From Symsagittifera roscoffensis (lineage: Eukaryota > Xenacoelomorpha > Acoela > Convolutidae), in assembly GCF_963678635.1 (NCBI RefSeq), contig NC_087069.1, positions 52,338,938 to 52,402,937 of the forward strand: a DNA stretch of 64,000 nt, given 5' to 3'. The notes under the pieces were generated by a model, which ran no database searches, was not told where the DNA came from, and worked only from the letters and a program-made list of their open reading frames with translations. Position numbers and translations under genes: made by a program. Of this stretch, positions 11,461 through 22,129 are shown piece after piece. Numbering within the stretch: the first letter of the stretch is position 1; the number at the start of each line of letters is the position of its first letter.

Positions 11461-11791
11461 TCAAAAGTAGCTACTTAATGGCCGTCCCCTGGATGAACGT
11501 GTTCGTTCGAGTTGTGCAGAAAGTTGTAAAATCTAGAGTAATTATGTACAAAAGTTAATCAGTTTTCATGGATTTTTTGTACAAAAAATAATCCATTATT
11601 TTGAAAACAAATTTGGGTTATAATAGAATATAATGTAGTATAATGGAATTTTTTTTTAATAATCAATTAAAATGAATTACAAATCCATTACATTATGTAA
11701 TGTTGCCATGATAATCGATCATTTGCACACCATTTTAGTCAAGAAAAGTCCATTCTAATCGATTTTTATTCCTGAAATTTCGGTGCGGGTA

Positions 11792-13310
11792 CTATCATTT
11801 TAAAGTCTAAAACAGTTTCGAAATCCGATTTGATTTTTTTAAATTTTTCAGACCATAAGATCGACGCTGGCTTGGAAGCATTATAGTAAACAACCCCAGC
11901 AAACGGAAACCTGTCTTTTGGTATATTCTGGTACTTCTTATTTTTAGTTGATTCTATTTTTTCCGCTTAATTCTTTTTAGATGATTATTTAAACAAAAAA
12001 TCAATTGTAAAAATAATGTTTCGTTCTTTCAAATTTTCGGGAAAAGGATGAGGACTGGATGAGATTTCAAAGCTATGTTGCTATAATTTAAAAGAAAAAA
12101 ATCCCTGGGTCTTTTTTGGTTGTTGCGAAGGCTGCAATTATAAATATAGATGATAGAATGGCGTGGGTGAAAAAATTCGATCCGAACTCAATCTTCCTTT
12201 TCAAAAAAAAACATCTATGTCGGAATAAATGCCTCTGAATTTTAAATGAATACTAGATTCGCAATATCGCTCAACTGCACATAATTCAAATGAGATGACT
12301 AACAGTCTATCTATCTTCTAGTACTAATTAAATGGTATCGGGAAACCCTTGGAGACTACAATGGAAGATATTTTACAGTTTTTTCAAATAATTCCAGTGC
12401 CCAAAAGTTTTTTCAAGAATTTATTTCAAATTATGTTTAGTTATAACAGATGGCGATATTGCTAAATTGATAAGAAAGACATTACGAGTCCAAACTGTGC
12501 ATTTTGTAATTTACAACTGGATTATTCAACAAGGACGCTTTTTCTGCTCTTCTTTTGTTTCTTCACCTACTTTGATCGTTCCTACAAAATTCTAACGTAT
12601 GTTAAAAGACTTGTTTCTGGATTCACGGAACATAAAAACACCTATTAACAGTTTGGCCTCGCTATGAAACAGGGAACAATAAATACATTTTCTTCACCAA
12701 TCCAATTATTAACACCTGAAAGAATTCTTGTCTTTTTTGTACCAGATGTACGCTCCAATTCAAGAACTATTTTCTTCTCAATAAAAGTTCGGGTTGACCA
12801 AAAGTGCTTGTCATACAAATCTCATAAATGGCAAACTTCTTGTAATACAATTCCATCCAAACAATTCCAAACGTATAAATGGAAATTGGAAGACAAACAT
12901 TTTGCCATAACTTGAAATGTTTCAACTATGAAAAATGTATAACAAACAGTTTTCTGATTTTTTTTTGTCAAATGAGGCACAAAATACATTACAGCCCATC
13001 TATTGAGCCGTGCAATCTCTGAACAGAGACGAAAACCTGCGAAAAAAAGTTTTTTTAGAAGTTGCAACCTCGGTTTCTTAAGTTTCTGCTATGTTAAGGA
13101 ATTCTTCTCAACTCAGCAACAAGGTCCTATTTTGATCCTAAGAAGGCAATACTGGAGAGGGGATTAACTCAATATTTTTAATTTACAAGGAAACCTGTAT
13201 ACATCTTGCAGTTCGGTAATCACTTCCTGAATCCACTACTTCTGACATCTAAAAATGCATTGCCCCTAAAAATAATTTTTTTTCGTGCAAGAAAAAAAAT
13301 TAAATCAAAG
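11792..13310. other. Region without a recognised gene
   Basis: About 1.5 kb between the inverted-repeat element and a degenerate repeat pair. Two overlapping frames on opposite strands (12,664-12,915 plus and 12,822-13,067 minus) show nothing family-specific. The minus-strand one reads slightly more protein-like, but I assign no function. Confidence 0.4.
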
Positions 13311-13317
13311 ATTGGAT

Positions 13318-13935
13318 AAGAGTAATGAACGCGAGTAAAAAAACAAAGACTTTCTAGAAAAAGTCTCAATTTTCGATTTCCAACAAAAAAAATAGATGAC
13401 CTTAAAGCTTTTTGAAAATCGAGGAAGACTTATGGGTGGCGTTTTTTTTGATAACATGAACCCAATTTGAGAAAACTAGATCAATACAAAAAATTTTTAT
13501 TCCGCCGGTAAATCTGATAATTCATTTCGATTTTCGAAACCAGAAGTCGATAATGTTTTCGTGACCTTTATACTCTTGCTGTTTGGTAATGGAGTTTGCC
13601 TTCCTTTTAGCAATAGAAATGCACTAAGCTTAAAAAATCACATGTCAATCTGCAAAAAATCCACATTGGGCGTGAGCAAATTTTAAGACTTTTCCTCAAA
13701 AAAAATCAGCAAGATCTATAAAAGAGTCTTCTCTACGTTCATTAATCTTAAAAAGAGTAATGAACCACGCAAGTAAACATTAAACAAAAAAAACGAACTT
13801 TCCTTAAAAATCTCAACTTTCAAATTTTGAAGAGAAAAGTAGATTCCGTTTAATTTCTTTGAATTTCTAGATTAATATTTGATTGGCACTTTTTTGATAA
13901 CACGAACCCAACTCGACTTCATGAACGCTTATACG
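13318..13935 (+). repeat. Degenerate direct repeat pair (~180 bp, ~430 bp apart)
   Basis: About 13,318-13,495 and 13,748-13,935 share a run of landmarks in the same order: AAGAGTAATGAAC, an A-rich stretch, a segment ending in CTCAA(C/T)TTT, and TTTTTTGATAACA(T/C)GAACCCAA. The copies are strongly diverged. This is an old tandem duplication of unknown origin. Confidence 0.6.
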
Positions 13936-14379
13936 AGCCATCTTGTTTAATTGTAATTCTGATCATGTTTAGCTCGTATCAACTTGAACATTTTGTTAAT
14001 TTTTTTAATAACTCGACCATCGGAAATTCAAAAGCGCTGGATAAAAATTGTTCTAGATGTACCTATCAAAAATGTGTGTTTTGCAAAACTCAACCTCTTG
14101 AATGGGATCTTTATTTGGACAATCGGTCACAGGATGACGTCATTTTCGGCAGTCTGTAGTCTGACTAATTCCAGGATTTTCATCCTGATATTTATGAAAA
14201 TACAGGTATATTAGTCATCTGGTATTTTTTATAGTAATCTGGTACAAATTAACGTCCTTAGAATTTGGAAAGTAATCACAGCACTTAAATTTTTTTTCAC
14301 CAATTCTTTCTCCAAGCCCACGCCTCAAGCAAACACAAGCGCACACACCCAAACTTTATCCACGCCTCAATCAAAGCAA

Positions 14380-14610
14380 AATGCGATAACTATACCGATA
14401 CAACATTGGCCGAAACCTATAAAGCCGAAACGAAGGAATTCAAAAAAACAAAGCCAATAAAAAATAAGACTACAAAAAAGTTATTATGTTCTTTTATTAG
14501 AACAATCTGAACACATACACAGCTCCTGAAACGAGGCAAAATTCGGAGACTAAGCCGATATAAAGTAGGCCAATACCTATCAAGCCGAAAAAAAAGAACA
14601 AAAAAGAAAA
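14380..14610 (+). repeat. Short degenerate direct repeat
   Basis: A segment near 14,393-14,440 (ACCGATACAACATTGGCCGA, then CCTATAAAGCCGAAA) recurs near 14,548-14,600 (GCCGATATAAAGTAGGCCAA, then CCTATCAAGCCGAAA). The distance is about 155 bp. No coding role is seen. Confidence 0.55.
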
Positions 14611-15184
14611 ACCAAAAAAAAATGTTCGTCATGAAAAACGTGAACTCGAGATTCTAATAAGATTTTCAGCTTTTTGAATAACCCAGAGATGAAGATGAAA
14701 ACTATGCTTCTCTTGAAACTATTCAAAATTAGGCCGAAATAATGATCTAATATTAATCTTTTAATTCGAAAAAAATGATCTAAAAACATAAAATAAAATT
14801 CTTTAACAAATCGAGTTGGAAAATACGCAAATTTCGGAAAAGAGGGATAATCAAAATAACAAAGTGAGACTTGGTTAAATTTTGCAACCGAGATGAGTAG
14901 GGTTTGCAAAAAGGATAAAGAAAGAAGAATTGCAAAGTCCAGAAGTGAGTCCTGTGAAAAAATCTAGTATCCGATTGCGATACCCTTGCTATCACAAAAG
15001 TAAACAAGCTTCGAACTTATAAAAGTTTGTTATGTGTCAGATTCAACCCCTCAACCTCGAAAAATGTAGACACATGCCCTTCCTGGCCACAAACGCGCAA
15101 CGATCAACATTAACTAGCCACATTTAAATAGCCACAAATATATCCTATAAAATTTCAACGGCTACAGATCGTGATTACTAAGTA

Positions 15185-16135
15185 ACACCAATTGAGCACA
15201 TCGTCGCTGTATTTTTCAAACTTGTGAAAACTCAAGAAACGTTCAGTAACAGAAGCTAGTGTAACAATTTGTGACAATTTTTTTGGGGAAAAACACACTC
15301 CTGCCTAATTTCGCTTAGTGCAACGATCGCTAACCCAGTAGAATTGGAGAAATGAACAAAACGAGCACATAACGATGACTGTATTAGCCGGACACTGTCC
15401 TCGAAAATTGAAAAATTCGCATCACTGATAAACACAGAAAAGGCATGTTTCAAGAAGAAAAAACCTGAAATCATTAAATAGGTACTCCCAGGTACCATTA
15501 ACAAGTAAAAAAAAAATTTACCAACCCAAAAAGGCATCATTGTCTTTCAGATTTGTAAAAACTCAAGCAATGTCAAGTAGTCAAGACCAAAAGAAAGGCA
15601 AACTGCCAGTACAGCAACGACAATTTTTTTTAACAAAAAAAAACACAGCGCAAATTCGCTTCTGCAACGATCGCTAACACAGCAGCTTTGATGAATGGAA
15701 CAACAAGGAACACATCAAGATGAGTTTACCAGCCGCACACTGTCTGGTAAAAAGGTTTAAAAAATTGTACTCTGAAAAAATCGCATCAAAATGAACATTT
15801 AAAAAACATATTTCAGAAACCAAAAAGTCGAAAAAGACAAACTAATCACTCCCAGGAACCGTCAACCGTTTCACAATACATAAAAAAAAACAAAAAGCGT
15901 CACTGTGCATTTCAAACTTGAGAAAAGTTAAAGAAGTGCTCAGAAGCCTAGAGCAGAAGCTACTGGAAACTACCAATTTATGACAATTCCATAGAGATAA
16001 AAACACTCCAGCGCAATTTCGCTAGCGCAACGATCCCCACCCCAGTAGAATTGAAAAAAATGAACAGAAATGAGCACTTCAAGACGGCTGAATTAGCCAT
16101 ACACTGTACTCAAAAATGGAAATACTTTTTAATCA
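15185..16135 (+). repeat. Three diverged tandem copies of a ~350-bp repeat
   Basis: Copies lie at about 15,195-15,540, 15,545-15,890 and 15,890-16,135. Shared landmarks are GTCGCTGTATTTTTCAAACT or its variants, AAACTCAAG, AACACACTCC or similar, and CAACGATCGCTAACCCAGTA. Two cleaner copies of the same block occur inside the ~1.8-kb units at 17,225-17,525 and 18,990-19,335. The repeat has no open frame. Confidence 0.8.
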
Positions 16136-16149
16136 AGTTTGACGGGGTA

Positions 16150-16270
16150 GCAGTTAGTGCCGATGCGAAATTGCGCTGTGGTGTTAGTTTGTTGGAAAAA
16201 GTAGTCGTCACAGTACTGACAGTTTTCCCTACTTTTTGGTCTTGATTATCAGACATTCCTTGACTGTTGC
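16150..16270 (-). repeat. Inverted partial copy of the ~350-bp repeat
   Basis: Read on the minus strand, this segment carries AATCAAGACCAAAAAGTAGG, a run related to CAGTACTGTGACGAC, and CACCACAGCGCAATTTCGC. These match about 15,555-15,665 of the second direct copy. The repeat has therefore been copied or flipped locally. Confidence 0.65.
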
Positions 16271-16429
16271 ATAATGAAATTGTTTCGAGCGCAATGTCTT
16301 GTTAATTTTAGCATATAAATTTATCTCAAGCAAGATCCTAAAGACAGAAAAACCGCTGCCGGAAATCATGCATCATTTGATCTTAACTTCTCTAGTTGAA
16401 AATCTAGTTGTTTTACTTTAATTTTTATC

Positions 16430-16830
16430 CAGATCAAAAAAGATCTCAGAGAGAAGTTTTCAATGCTTGCTCATCTGAACCGTACGAGTAGGGAAAGTGC
16501 GATTGTACTATTCACCTATATGCGCCCAAAGACTCACGAAGGGCACTCTGACGGAGGGGTACAAAGGGGGAACGGCGAGTTACCAAAGCCCACAGAGACC
16601 TTTAGACTGGCGAAGACCTAGCCAGTCGGAACACATCTTACAATAAATCATGGTAAGAGTTCAAAGTTGTTCGGTTTTGTATAACTTTATCCGCATTCGC
16701 CGACGCCACCACTATCATCGGGATCAAAGAGAATTAAAGATTGTGTGAACATGATTAAGAATGTAATGGGTAACTTCGACGGGTGGAAATTAACTGAGGA
16801 TAAAGAAGAGAGGATATTTTCTATCGGAAG
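16430..16830 (-). repeat. Inverted copy of the block in the 1.8-kb units
   Basis: The reverse complement of this segment matches 17,545-17,952 and 19,352-19,758, including the stretch with CGACGCCACCA and GACTGGCGAAGACCTAGCCA. The pair 16,430-16,830 and 17,545-17,952 makes an inverted repeat of about 400-bp arms with about 700 bp between them. Parts of the block read as protein on one strand (CTYMRPKTHEGHSDGGV-like in each copy), so it may be ancestrally coding. I do not recognise the family. Confidence 0.8.
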
Positions 16831-16869
16831 AAGCCCGAGCAAATACGTTTTTGGGTTAACACCTAATTT

Positions 16870-17150
16870 GAAGCACAATTTGAGTAGTTTGAGCGGTTTG
16901 AGTGGTTTGAGTGGTTTTTTTAGACAATTGCGCTCAAAATCTTGCTTCAAAATGAGTGTTTTCAGTGGTCTTTGAACGGTTCATCTAAAAACTCCGCTCA
17001 AAAACCGCGCAAGATTTGAGTGGTCTTTGAACGGTTCATCTAAAAACTACGCTCAAAAACCGCTCAAGTCTTGCGCGGTTTTCGAGCGTTTTTTTACAAA
17101 CCACTCAAAAACCTCTCAAACCGCTCAAATCTTGCTTCAATTTGGATGTT
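16870..17150. repeat. GAGCGGTTT motif cluster 1
   Basis: Dense run of TTTGAGCGGTTT and its complement AAACCGCTCAAA, with AAGATTTGAG and TTGCTTCAA between them, in mixed orientation. Neighbouring motifs pair with each other, so the cluster can fold into many hairpins. It marks a boundary of the ~1.8-kb unit; equivalent clusters are at 18,610-18,925 and 20,415-20,735. Confidence 0.85.
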
Positions 17151-18054
17151 TTTAACAGTAGAAGAACTTGAAGTTCTTTACTAAGGAAAGAAAAATCTCT
17201 TTTTCTGAATCATCTATGTATCAACTGTCAACCTATCCGAAGAGCATTAACAAACTACAAACACGTCGCTGTGTTTTTCAGTAACAGAAGCTAGTGTAAC
17301 AATTTGTGACAACTTTTTAGGAAAAACACACTCCTGTCTAATTTCGCTTTGTGCAACGATCGCTAACCCAGTAGAATTGAAGAAATGAACAAAATGAGCA
17401 CATAAAGATAACTATATTAGCCGGACACTGTCCTCCAAAATGGAAAAGTTCGCATCACTGATAAACACAGAAAAAGCATGTTTCAAGAAAAAAACGTGAA
17501 ATCATTAAATAGGTACTCCCAGGTACAATTATTTGTTCAACTTATTCTGATAAAAAATACCTTCTCTTTTTTATCCTCAAATAATTTCCATCCCTCAAAG
17601 TTACCCATTTTATTCTTAATCATATTCAGACCATTTTTATTTCTCTTTGATCCCGATGATTGTGGTGGCGTCGACGAATGCGGATAAAATTATACAAACC
17701 CGATCAACTTTGAACTCTTACCATGATTTAATGTAAGACGTGCTCCGACTGGCTAGGTCTTCGCCAGTCTAAAGGTCTCTGTGGGTTTTGGTTACTCGCC
17801 GTTCCCTTTTTTGTACCCCTCCGTCAGAGTGCCCCTCGTGTGTCTTTGGGCGCATATAGGTGAATCGTACGTTTGCGCTTTCCCCACTCGCAGGGTTCAG
17901 ATGAGTAAGTATTGGAAACTTCTCTCTGAGTTTTTTTTTTGATCTGGATATAATATTCACGAGAAACAGAGACTCAAAAATGCATTGAAGTTTATTTTCA
18001 CTTTCAAAAGAACAAGACATGAAAAAGTCCATTAGAAAAGTTATGGTCGAATAT

Positions 18055-18605
18055 TGCATGATATTTGGCAGCAGTATTCGTTTTTGGGAGTTTTACATTG
18101 GGAATTTGCTAGAGGTATTAAAAAATTCCTCTTTTCCACTCTTTCGTTCCCGTTGAAACAATTGTCTGGTGGCAATCTTAATATTCCAGATGTTCCATCC
18201 CCTTGGTTATTCTTTGTCTCCGCTATTTCCAGTCCATTGCCGTCTTAATTGCTTCACCCTGAGTTATACCCGCATCTTTCAGTAGCTTTCTCCAATAGAA
18301 ATTTATTTTGCGCTTGTAAACCGGACGTTTTTTGACACCTTCCAGACTGCTAAGCCATCCTAACAGGCCACCTTGACTGTTCTTTCTTTTTTCATCATCA
18401 GTATGTGGCCTATTCGTTCAGGGTAATCCGGTCAAAAAGTACTCTGCTTTCCACGCACTCTTGTAGTATTTGTGCTTGTTTTTTTTGTTTGGGTGTTTGA
18501 GTTTTAGGAATTTTGCTCGCCATATTGCCTACAAAAATTCTGCACACCTTTTCTTTTTTTTTGTATATCTGCTCTCGCCCCTTACCAGCAACCCAAGTCG
18601 AGATT
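18055..18605 (-). pseudogene. Degenerate copy of the array protein (charged segment plus damaged zinc finger)
   Basis: The minus strand reads, in shifting frames, VGNMASKIPKTQTPKQKKQA, then a segment like the array's KTNFYWRKLLKDAGI region, then LLPLANSQC-like residues. The same order of landmarks occurs at 19,850-20,420 (minus), 20,735-21,275 (plus) and, more diverged, in the 32.7-33.1 kb reading frame. It looks like the 3' coding end of a once-mobile element, but I see no reverse transcriptase here. Multiple stops make it non-functional. Confidence 0.5.
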
Positions 18606-18609
18606 TTTC

Positions 18610-18925
18610 ACCTTATTTGAAGCAAGATTTGAGCGGTTTGAGCGGTTTTTGAATGGTTCATCTAAAAAAACCGCTCAAAAATCGCTCAAGATTTGAACGG
18701 TTTTGAGCGGTTCATCTAAAAAAAAATGGCTCAAAAACCACGCAAGGTTTGAGCGGTTTTTTTTAGATAAACCGCTCAAAACCGTTTAAATCTTGCGCGG
18801 TTTCTAAGCGTTTTTTTTATAAACCGCTCAAAAACCACTCAGACCGCTCATTTTGAAGCAAGATTTTGAGCGCAATTATCTAAAAAAACCGCTCAAACCG
18901 CTCAAATCTTGCCTCAAATTAGGCA
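18610..18925. repeat. GAGCGGTTT motif cluster 2
   Basis: Same composition as cluster 1: alternating GAGCGGTTT and AAACCGCTC with CTTGCGCGG and AAGCAAGATT spacers. It lies between tandem units 1 and 2. Confidence 0.85.
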
Positions 18926-18949
18926 ATTTTTTAACAGTGGAAGACCTAA

Positions 18950-20735
18950 AAGCTCTTTACTCAGGAAAGAAAAGTATCTTTTTCTGAATCATCTATGTAT
19001 CAACCGTCAACCTATCCGAAGAGCATTAACAAATTAAAAACACGTCGCTGTATTTTTCAATCTTGTGAAAACTCAAGAAACGTTCAGTAACAGAAGCTAG
19101 TGTAACAATTTCTGACATTTTTTTGGGAAAAACACACTCCTGCCTATTTTTGCTTAGTGCAGCGATCGCTAACCCAGAAGAATTGAAGAAATGAACAAAA
19201 TGATTACATAAAGATGACTATATTAGCCGAACACTGTCCTCGAAAATGGAAAAATTTGCATCACTGATTAACACAGAAAAGGCATGTTTCAAGATAAAAA
19301 ACCTGAAATCATAAAATAAGCACTCCCAGGTACAGATATTTGTTCAGCTTCTTCTGATAAAAACTACCTTCTCTTTTTTATCCTTAATTAATTTCCATCC
19401 TTCGAAGTTACCCATTACATTCTTAATCATATTCAGACCATTTTTATTTCTCTTTGATCCCGATGATTGTGGTGGCGTCGACGAATGCGGATAAAATTAT
19501 ACAAACCCGATCAACTTTGAATTCTTACCATGATTTAATGTAAGACGTGCTCCGACTGGCTAGGTCTTCGCCAGTCTAAAGGTCTCTGTGGGTTTTGGTT
19601 ACTCGCCGTTCCCTTTTTTGTACCCCTCCGTCAGAGTGCCCCTCGTGTGTCTTTGGGCGCATATAGGTGAATTGTACGTTTGCGCTTTCCCCACTCGTAG
19701 GGTTCAGATGAGTAAGTATTGGAAACTTCTCTCTGAGTTTTTTTTTTGATCTGGATATAAAATTCAAGAGAAACAGAGACTCGAAAATGCATTGAGGTTT
19801 ATTTTCACTTCAAGAGAACAAGACAAGAAAAAATCCACAAGAAAAGTTATGGTCAAATAGTGCACGGCTTCCGGCAGCAGTTTTTGTTTTTGTGAGTTTT
19901 ACATTGGGAATTTGCTAGAGGTATTAAAAAATTCCTGTTTTCCACTCTTTCGTTCCTGTTGAAATAATTGCCTGGTGGCAATCTCAATATTCCAGATGTT
20001 CCATCCCCTTGGTTATCTTTTGTCTCCACTATTTCCAATCCATTGTCGTCTTAATTGCTTCACCCTAATTTATACCCGCATCTTTCAGTAGCTTTCTCCA
20101 AAAGAAGTTTGTTTTGCGCTTGTAATCCGGACGTTTCTTGACACCTTCCAGACTGCTAAGCCATCCTAACAGGCCATCTCAACTGTTCTTTCTTTTTTCA
20201 TCATCAGTATGTGGCCTAATCGTTCAGGGTAATCCGATCAAACAGTACTCTGCTTTCCACGCACTCTTGTAGTATTTGTGCTTGTTTTTTTATTTGGCTG
20301 TTTGTTTTTTAGGAATTTTGCTTGCCATATTGCCTACAAAAATCCTGCACACCTTTTCTTTTTTGTATATCTGCTCTCGCCCCTTGCCAGCAACCCAAGT
20401 CGAGATTTTTCAGCTTAATTGAAGCAAAATTTGAGCGGTTTGAGCAGTTCTTTATGACGATTGCGCTCAAAACCTTGCTTCAAAATGAGCGGTTTGAGCG
20501 GTTTTTGGAACGGTTCATCTAAATAAACCGCTCAAAAACCGCGCAAAAACCGCGCAAGACTTGAGCGGTTTTGGAGCGGTTTATCTAGAAAAATCGCGCA
20601 AGATTTAAACGGTTTTGAGCGGTTTATCTAAAAAAAATGGCTCAAAAACGGCGCAAAATTTGAGCAGTTTTTGAGCGGTTTTTTTAGATAAATCGCTGGA
20701 AACCGTTCAAAACTTGCTTCAAATAAGATAAAAAA
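18950..20735 (-). repeat. Tandem ~1.8-kb unit, copy 2
   Basis: It has the same order of blocks as copy 1: the ~350-bp block at 18,990-19,335, the 16.4-kb-type block at 19,352-19,758, the coding-ancestry segment at 19,850-20,420, then cluster 3. The two copies are visibly very similar but differ by scattered substitutions and small indels. Confidence 0.8.
20415..20735. repeat. GAGCGGTTT motif cluster 3 at an inversion centre
   Basis: Third cluster of GAGCGGTTT and AAACCGCTC motifs. It sits exactly between a minus-strand copy (19,850-20,420) and a plus-strand copy (20,735-21,275) of the same segment, so it is the centre of a large inverted repeat with arms of about 550 bp. Confidence 0.8.
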
Positions 20736-21275
20736 TCTGAACTCGGGTTGCTGGCAAGGGCCGAGAGCAGATATACAAAAAAAGAAAAGGTGTGCAGGAT
20801 ACTTGTAGGCAATATGCCGAGCAAAATTCCTAAAACTCAAACACCCAAACAAAAAAACAAGCACAAATACTACAATAGTGCGTGGAAAGCAGAGTACTTT
20901 TTGACCGGATTACCCTGAACGAATAGGCCACATACTGATGATGAAAAAAGAAAGAACAGTCAAGGTGGCCTGTTAGGATGGCTTAGCAGTCTGGAAGATG
21001 TCCGGTTTACAAGCGCAAAATAAATTTCTATTGGAGAAAGCTACTGAAAGATGCGGGAATAACTCAGGGTGAAGCAATTGGAAATAGCGGAGACAAAGGA
21101 TAACCAAGGGGATGGAACATCTGCAATATTAGCATTGCCACCAGCAATTGTTTCAACAGGAACGAAAGAGTGGATAAGAGGAATTTTTTTTTTACTTCTA
21201 GCAAATTCCCAATGCGATGAATGGGCAAAGTTGTGTAGTTCAGTTGATGGACTGAAAGTTCGCATCAAAGAAGAC
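20735..21275 (+). pseudogene. Inverted copy of the array-protein segment
   Basis: Plus-strand counterpart of 18,055-18,605 and 19,850-20,420. It reads through GGCTTAGCAGTCTGGAAGAT and a GATGGAACATCTGC segment, ending with residues NSQCDEWAKLCSSVDGLK around 21,205-21,258. The second zinc-finger cysteine position is Trp here, as in most copies of the later array. Frames are broken. It abuts the minus-strand Gypsy copy that starts near 21,300. Confidence 0.6.
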
Positions 21276-21429
21276 ACATTGAAGACAAAAGTTCAGTTGG
21301 TGATTTAGATTGCAAATTGGAAGAGTCAAATTAAAGAATTTGAGAAGTGAAGTGATAACATAATTAGGTATCTGGCATAAATGGATTTTCCAAATTTCAA
21401 CCAATGGCGTTACTTATCAATTTTTCGTT

Positions 21430-21960
21430 ATGCGTTGCATTTAAAGCTTTACAATTTTTTTTGGTGATAGCAACTACGAACTCTTGTATGATAAGTTTTG
21501 TTTCCATGGTTGGTTCAGAGTGCCGAAAGGAGGAGTTTATGATCGGTAAAAATTTCAAATTCTGATCTGAGCCATAAAGCTAATTCTTATCTTGTTCTAC
21601 CGCCCAAACAACTCCCAGAAGTTCCGATTCATTCGTGGAAAATTTAGATTTGTGAGAATTTAGAAATCTTGATGCGAAAGAAACTGCTTTTCAGTCGTTA
21701 CCATGGAGTTGCTCGAATGAAGCACCTAGTCCGTTATGAGAAGCGTCTGTTTTTACTCTCATGTTTCGTTTGACCTCAAAATGTGTGTTTTGGTAAGGTT
21801 GACTGTTTCTAATTTCATCTTCCCGAATACTTTTGTGTGATCCTCGTTCCAGAAAAAGGTTGATCTCTTGTTTAGTAAAGGTCTTAAGGGATTTCCGAGT
21901 AAGGCTGAGTTTGGGACAAGTTTGATATATTGGTTTGTTGAACCAAAGAATTATAATAAC
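21430..21960 (-). pseudogene. RNase H region remnant, Gypsy copy A
   Basis: The minus strand matches the RNase H part of copy B (26,790-27,261) almost motif for motif: the region of HDGLG-type residues, then TELE-type residues near 21,610-21,640 and WAV(E/D)Q. It is broken by stops. It ends in sequence shared with 26,480-26,620, then stops near 21,300. Confidence 0.65.
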
Positions 21961-22129
21961 TCCTTCAAGTTTTTTAAAATTTGGATATCTTTCATGGCCT
22001 TGGTTTTGTCAATTGAAAGTGCGATTCCTGATTTAGATATTTTAAAATCAAGTCAAGTTATTTCTTTTTGAAAGAAGTTAAATTTTGGTTATTTGTTTGC
22101 AAAATTGTAATTGTCAAAAATCAATAGAA

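Larger units (their letters stand above)
10739..11789. mobile_element. TA-flanked inverted-repeat element with G-rich core (copy 1)
   Basis: The element begins CCCGCAC after TA (10,737-10,738) and ends GTGCGGG before TA (11,790-11,791). CCCGCAC is an exact terminal inverted repeat; the match extends imperfectly through the ATTTCA that follows. The interior holds many copies of motifs such as AATCGATTATAAT and ATAATGGA, an internal long hairpin and a G-rich core. No transposase frame is present, so this is a non-autonomous DNA transposon or MITE-like element, about 1,051 bp long. A second copy with the same ends and architecture is at 50,153-50,992. The TA flanks suggest a Tc1/mariner-type target, but that is inference. 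Confidence 0.75.
17160..18950 (-). repeat. Tandem ~1.8-kb unit, copy 1
   Basis: The unit runs from one GAGCGGTTT cluster to the next. In plus order it holds the ~350-bp block (17,225-17,525), the block repeated inverted at 16.4 kb (17,545-17,952), a segment with minus-strand coding ancestry (18,055-18,605) and cluster 2. The landmark ATCTATGTATCAAC recurs about 1,776 bp further on. On the minus strand the 18,055-18,605 part encodes degenerate versions of the charged, zinc-finger-ended protein found in the 27-43 kb array, which links the two repeat systems. Confidence 0.8.

Noticed and set aside
12822-13067. Possible transposase-like minus-strand frame
   Set aside because: Faint resemblance only; no catalytic residues or flanking repeats could be identified.
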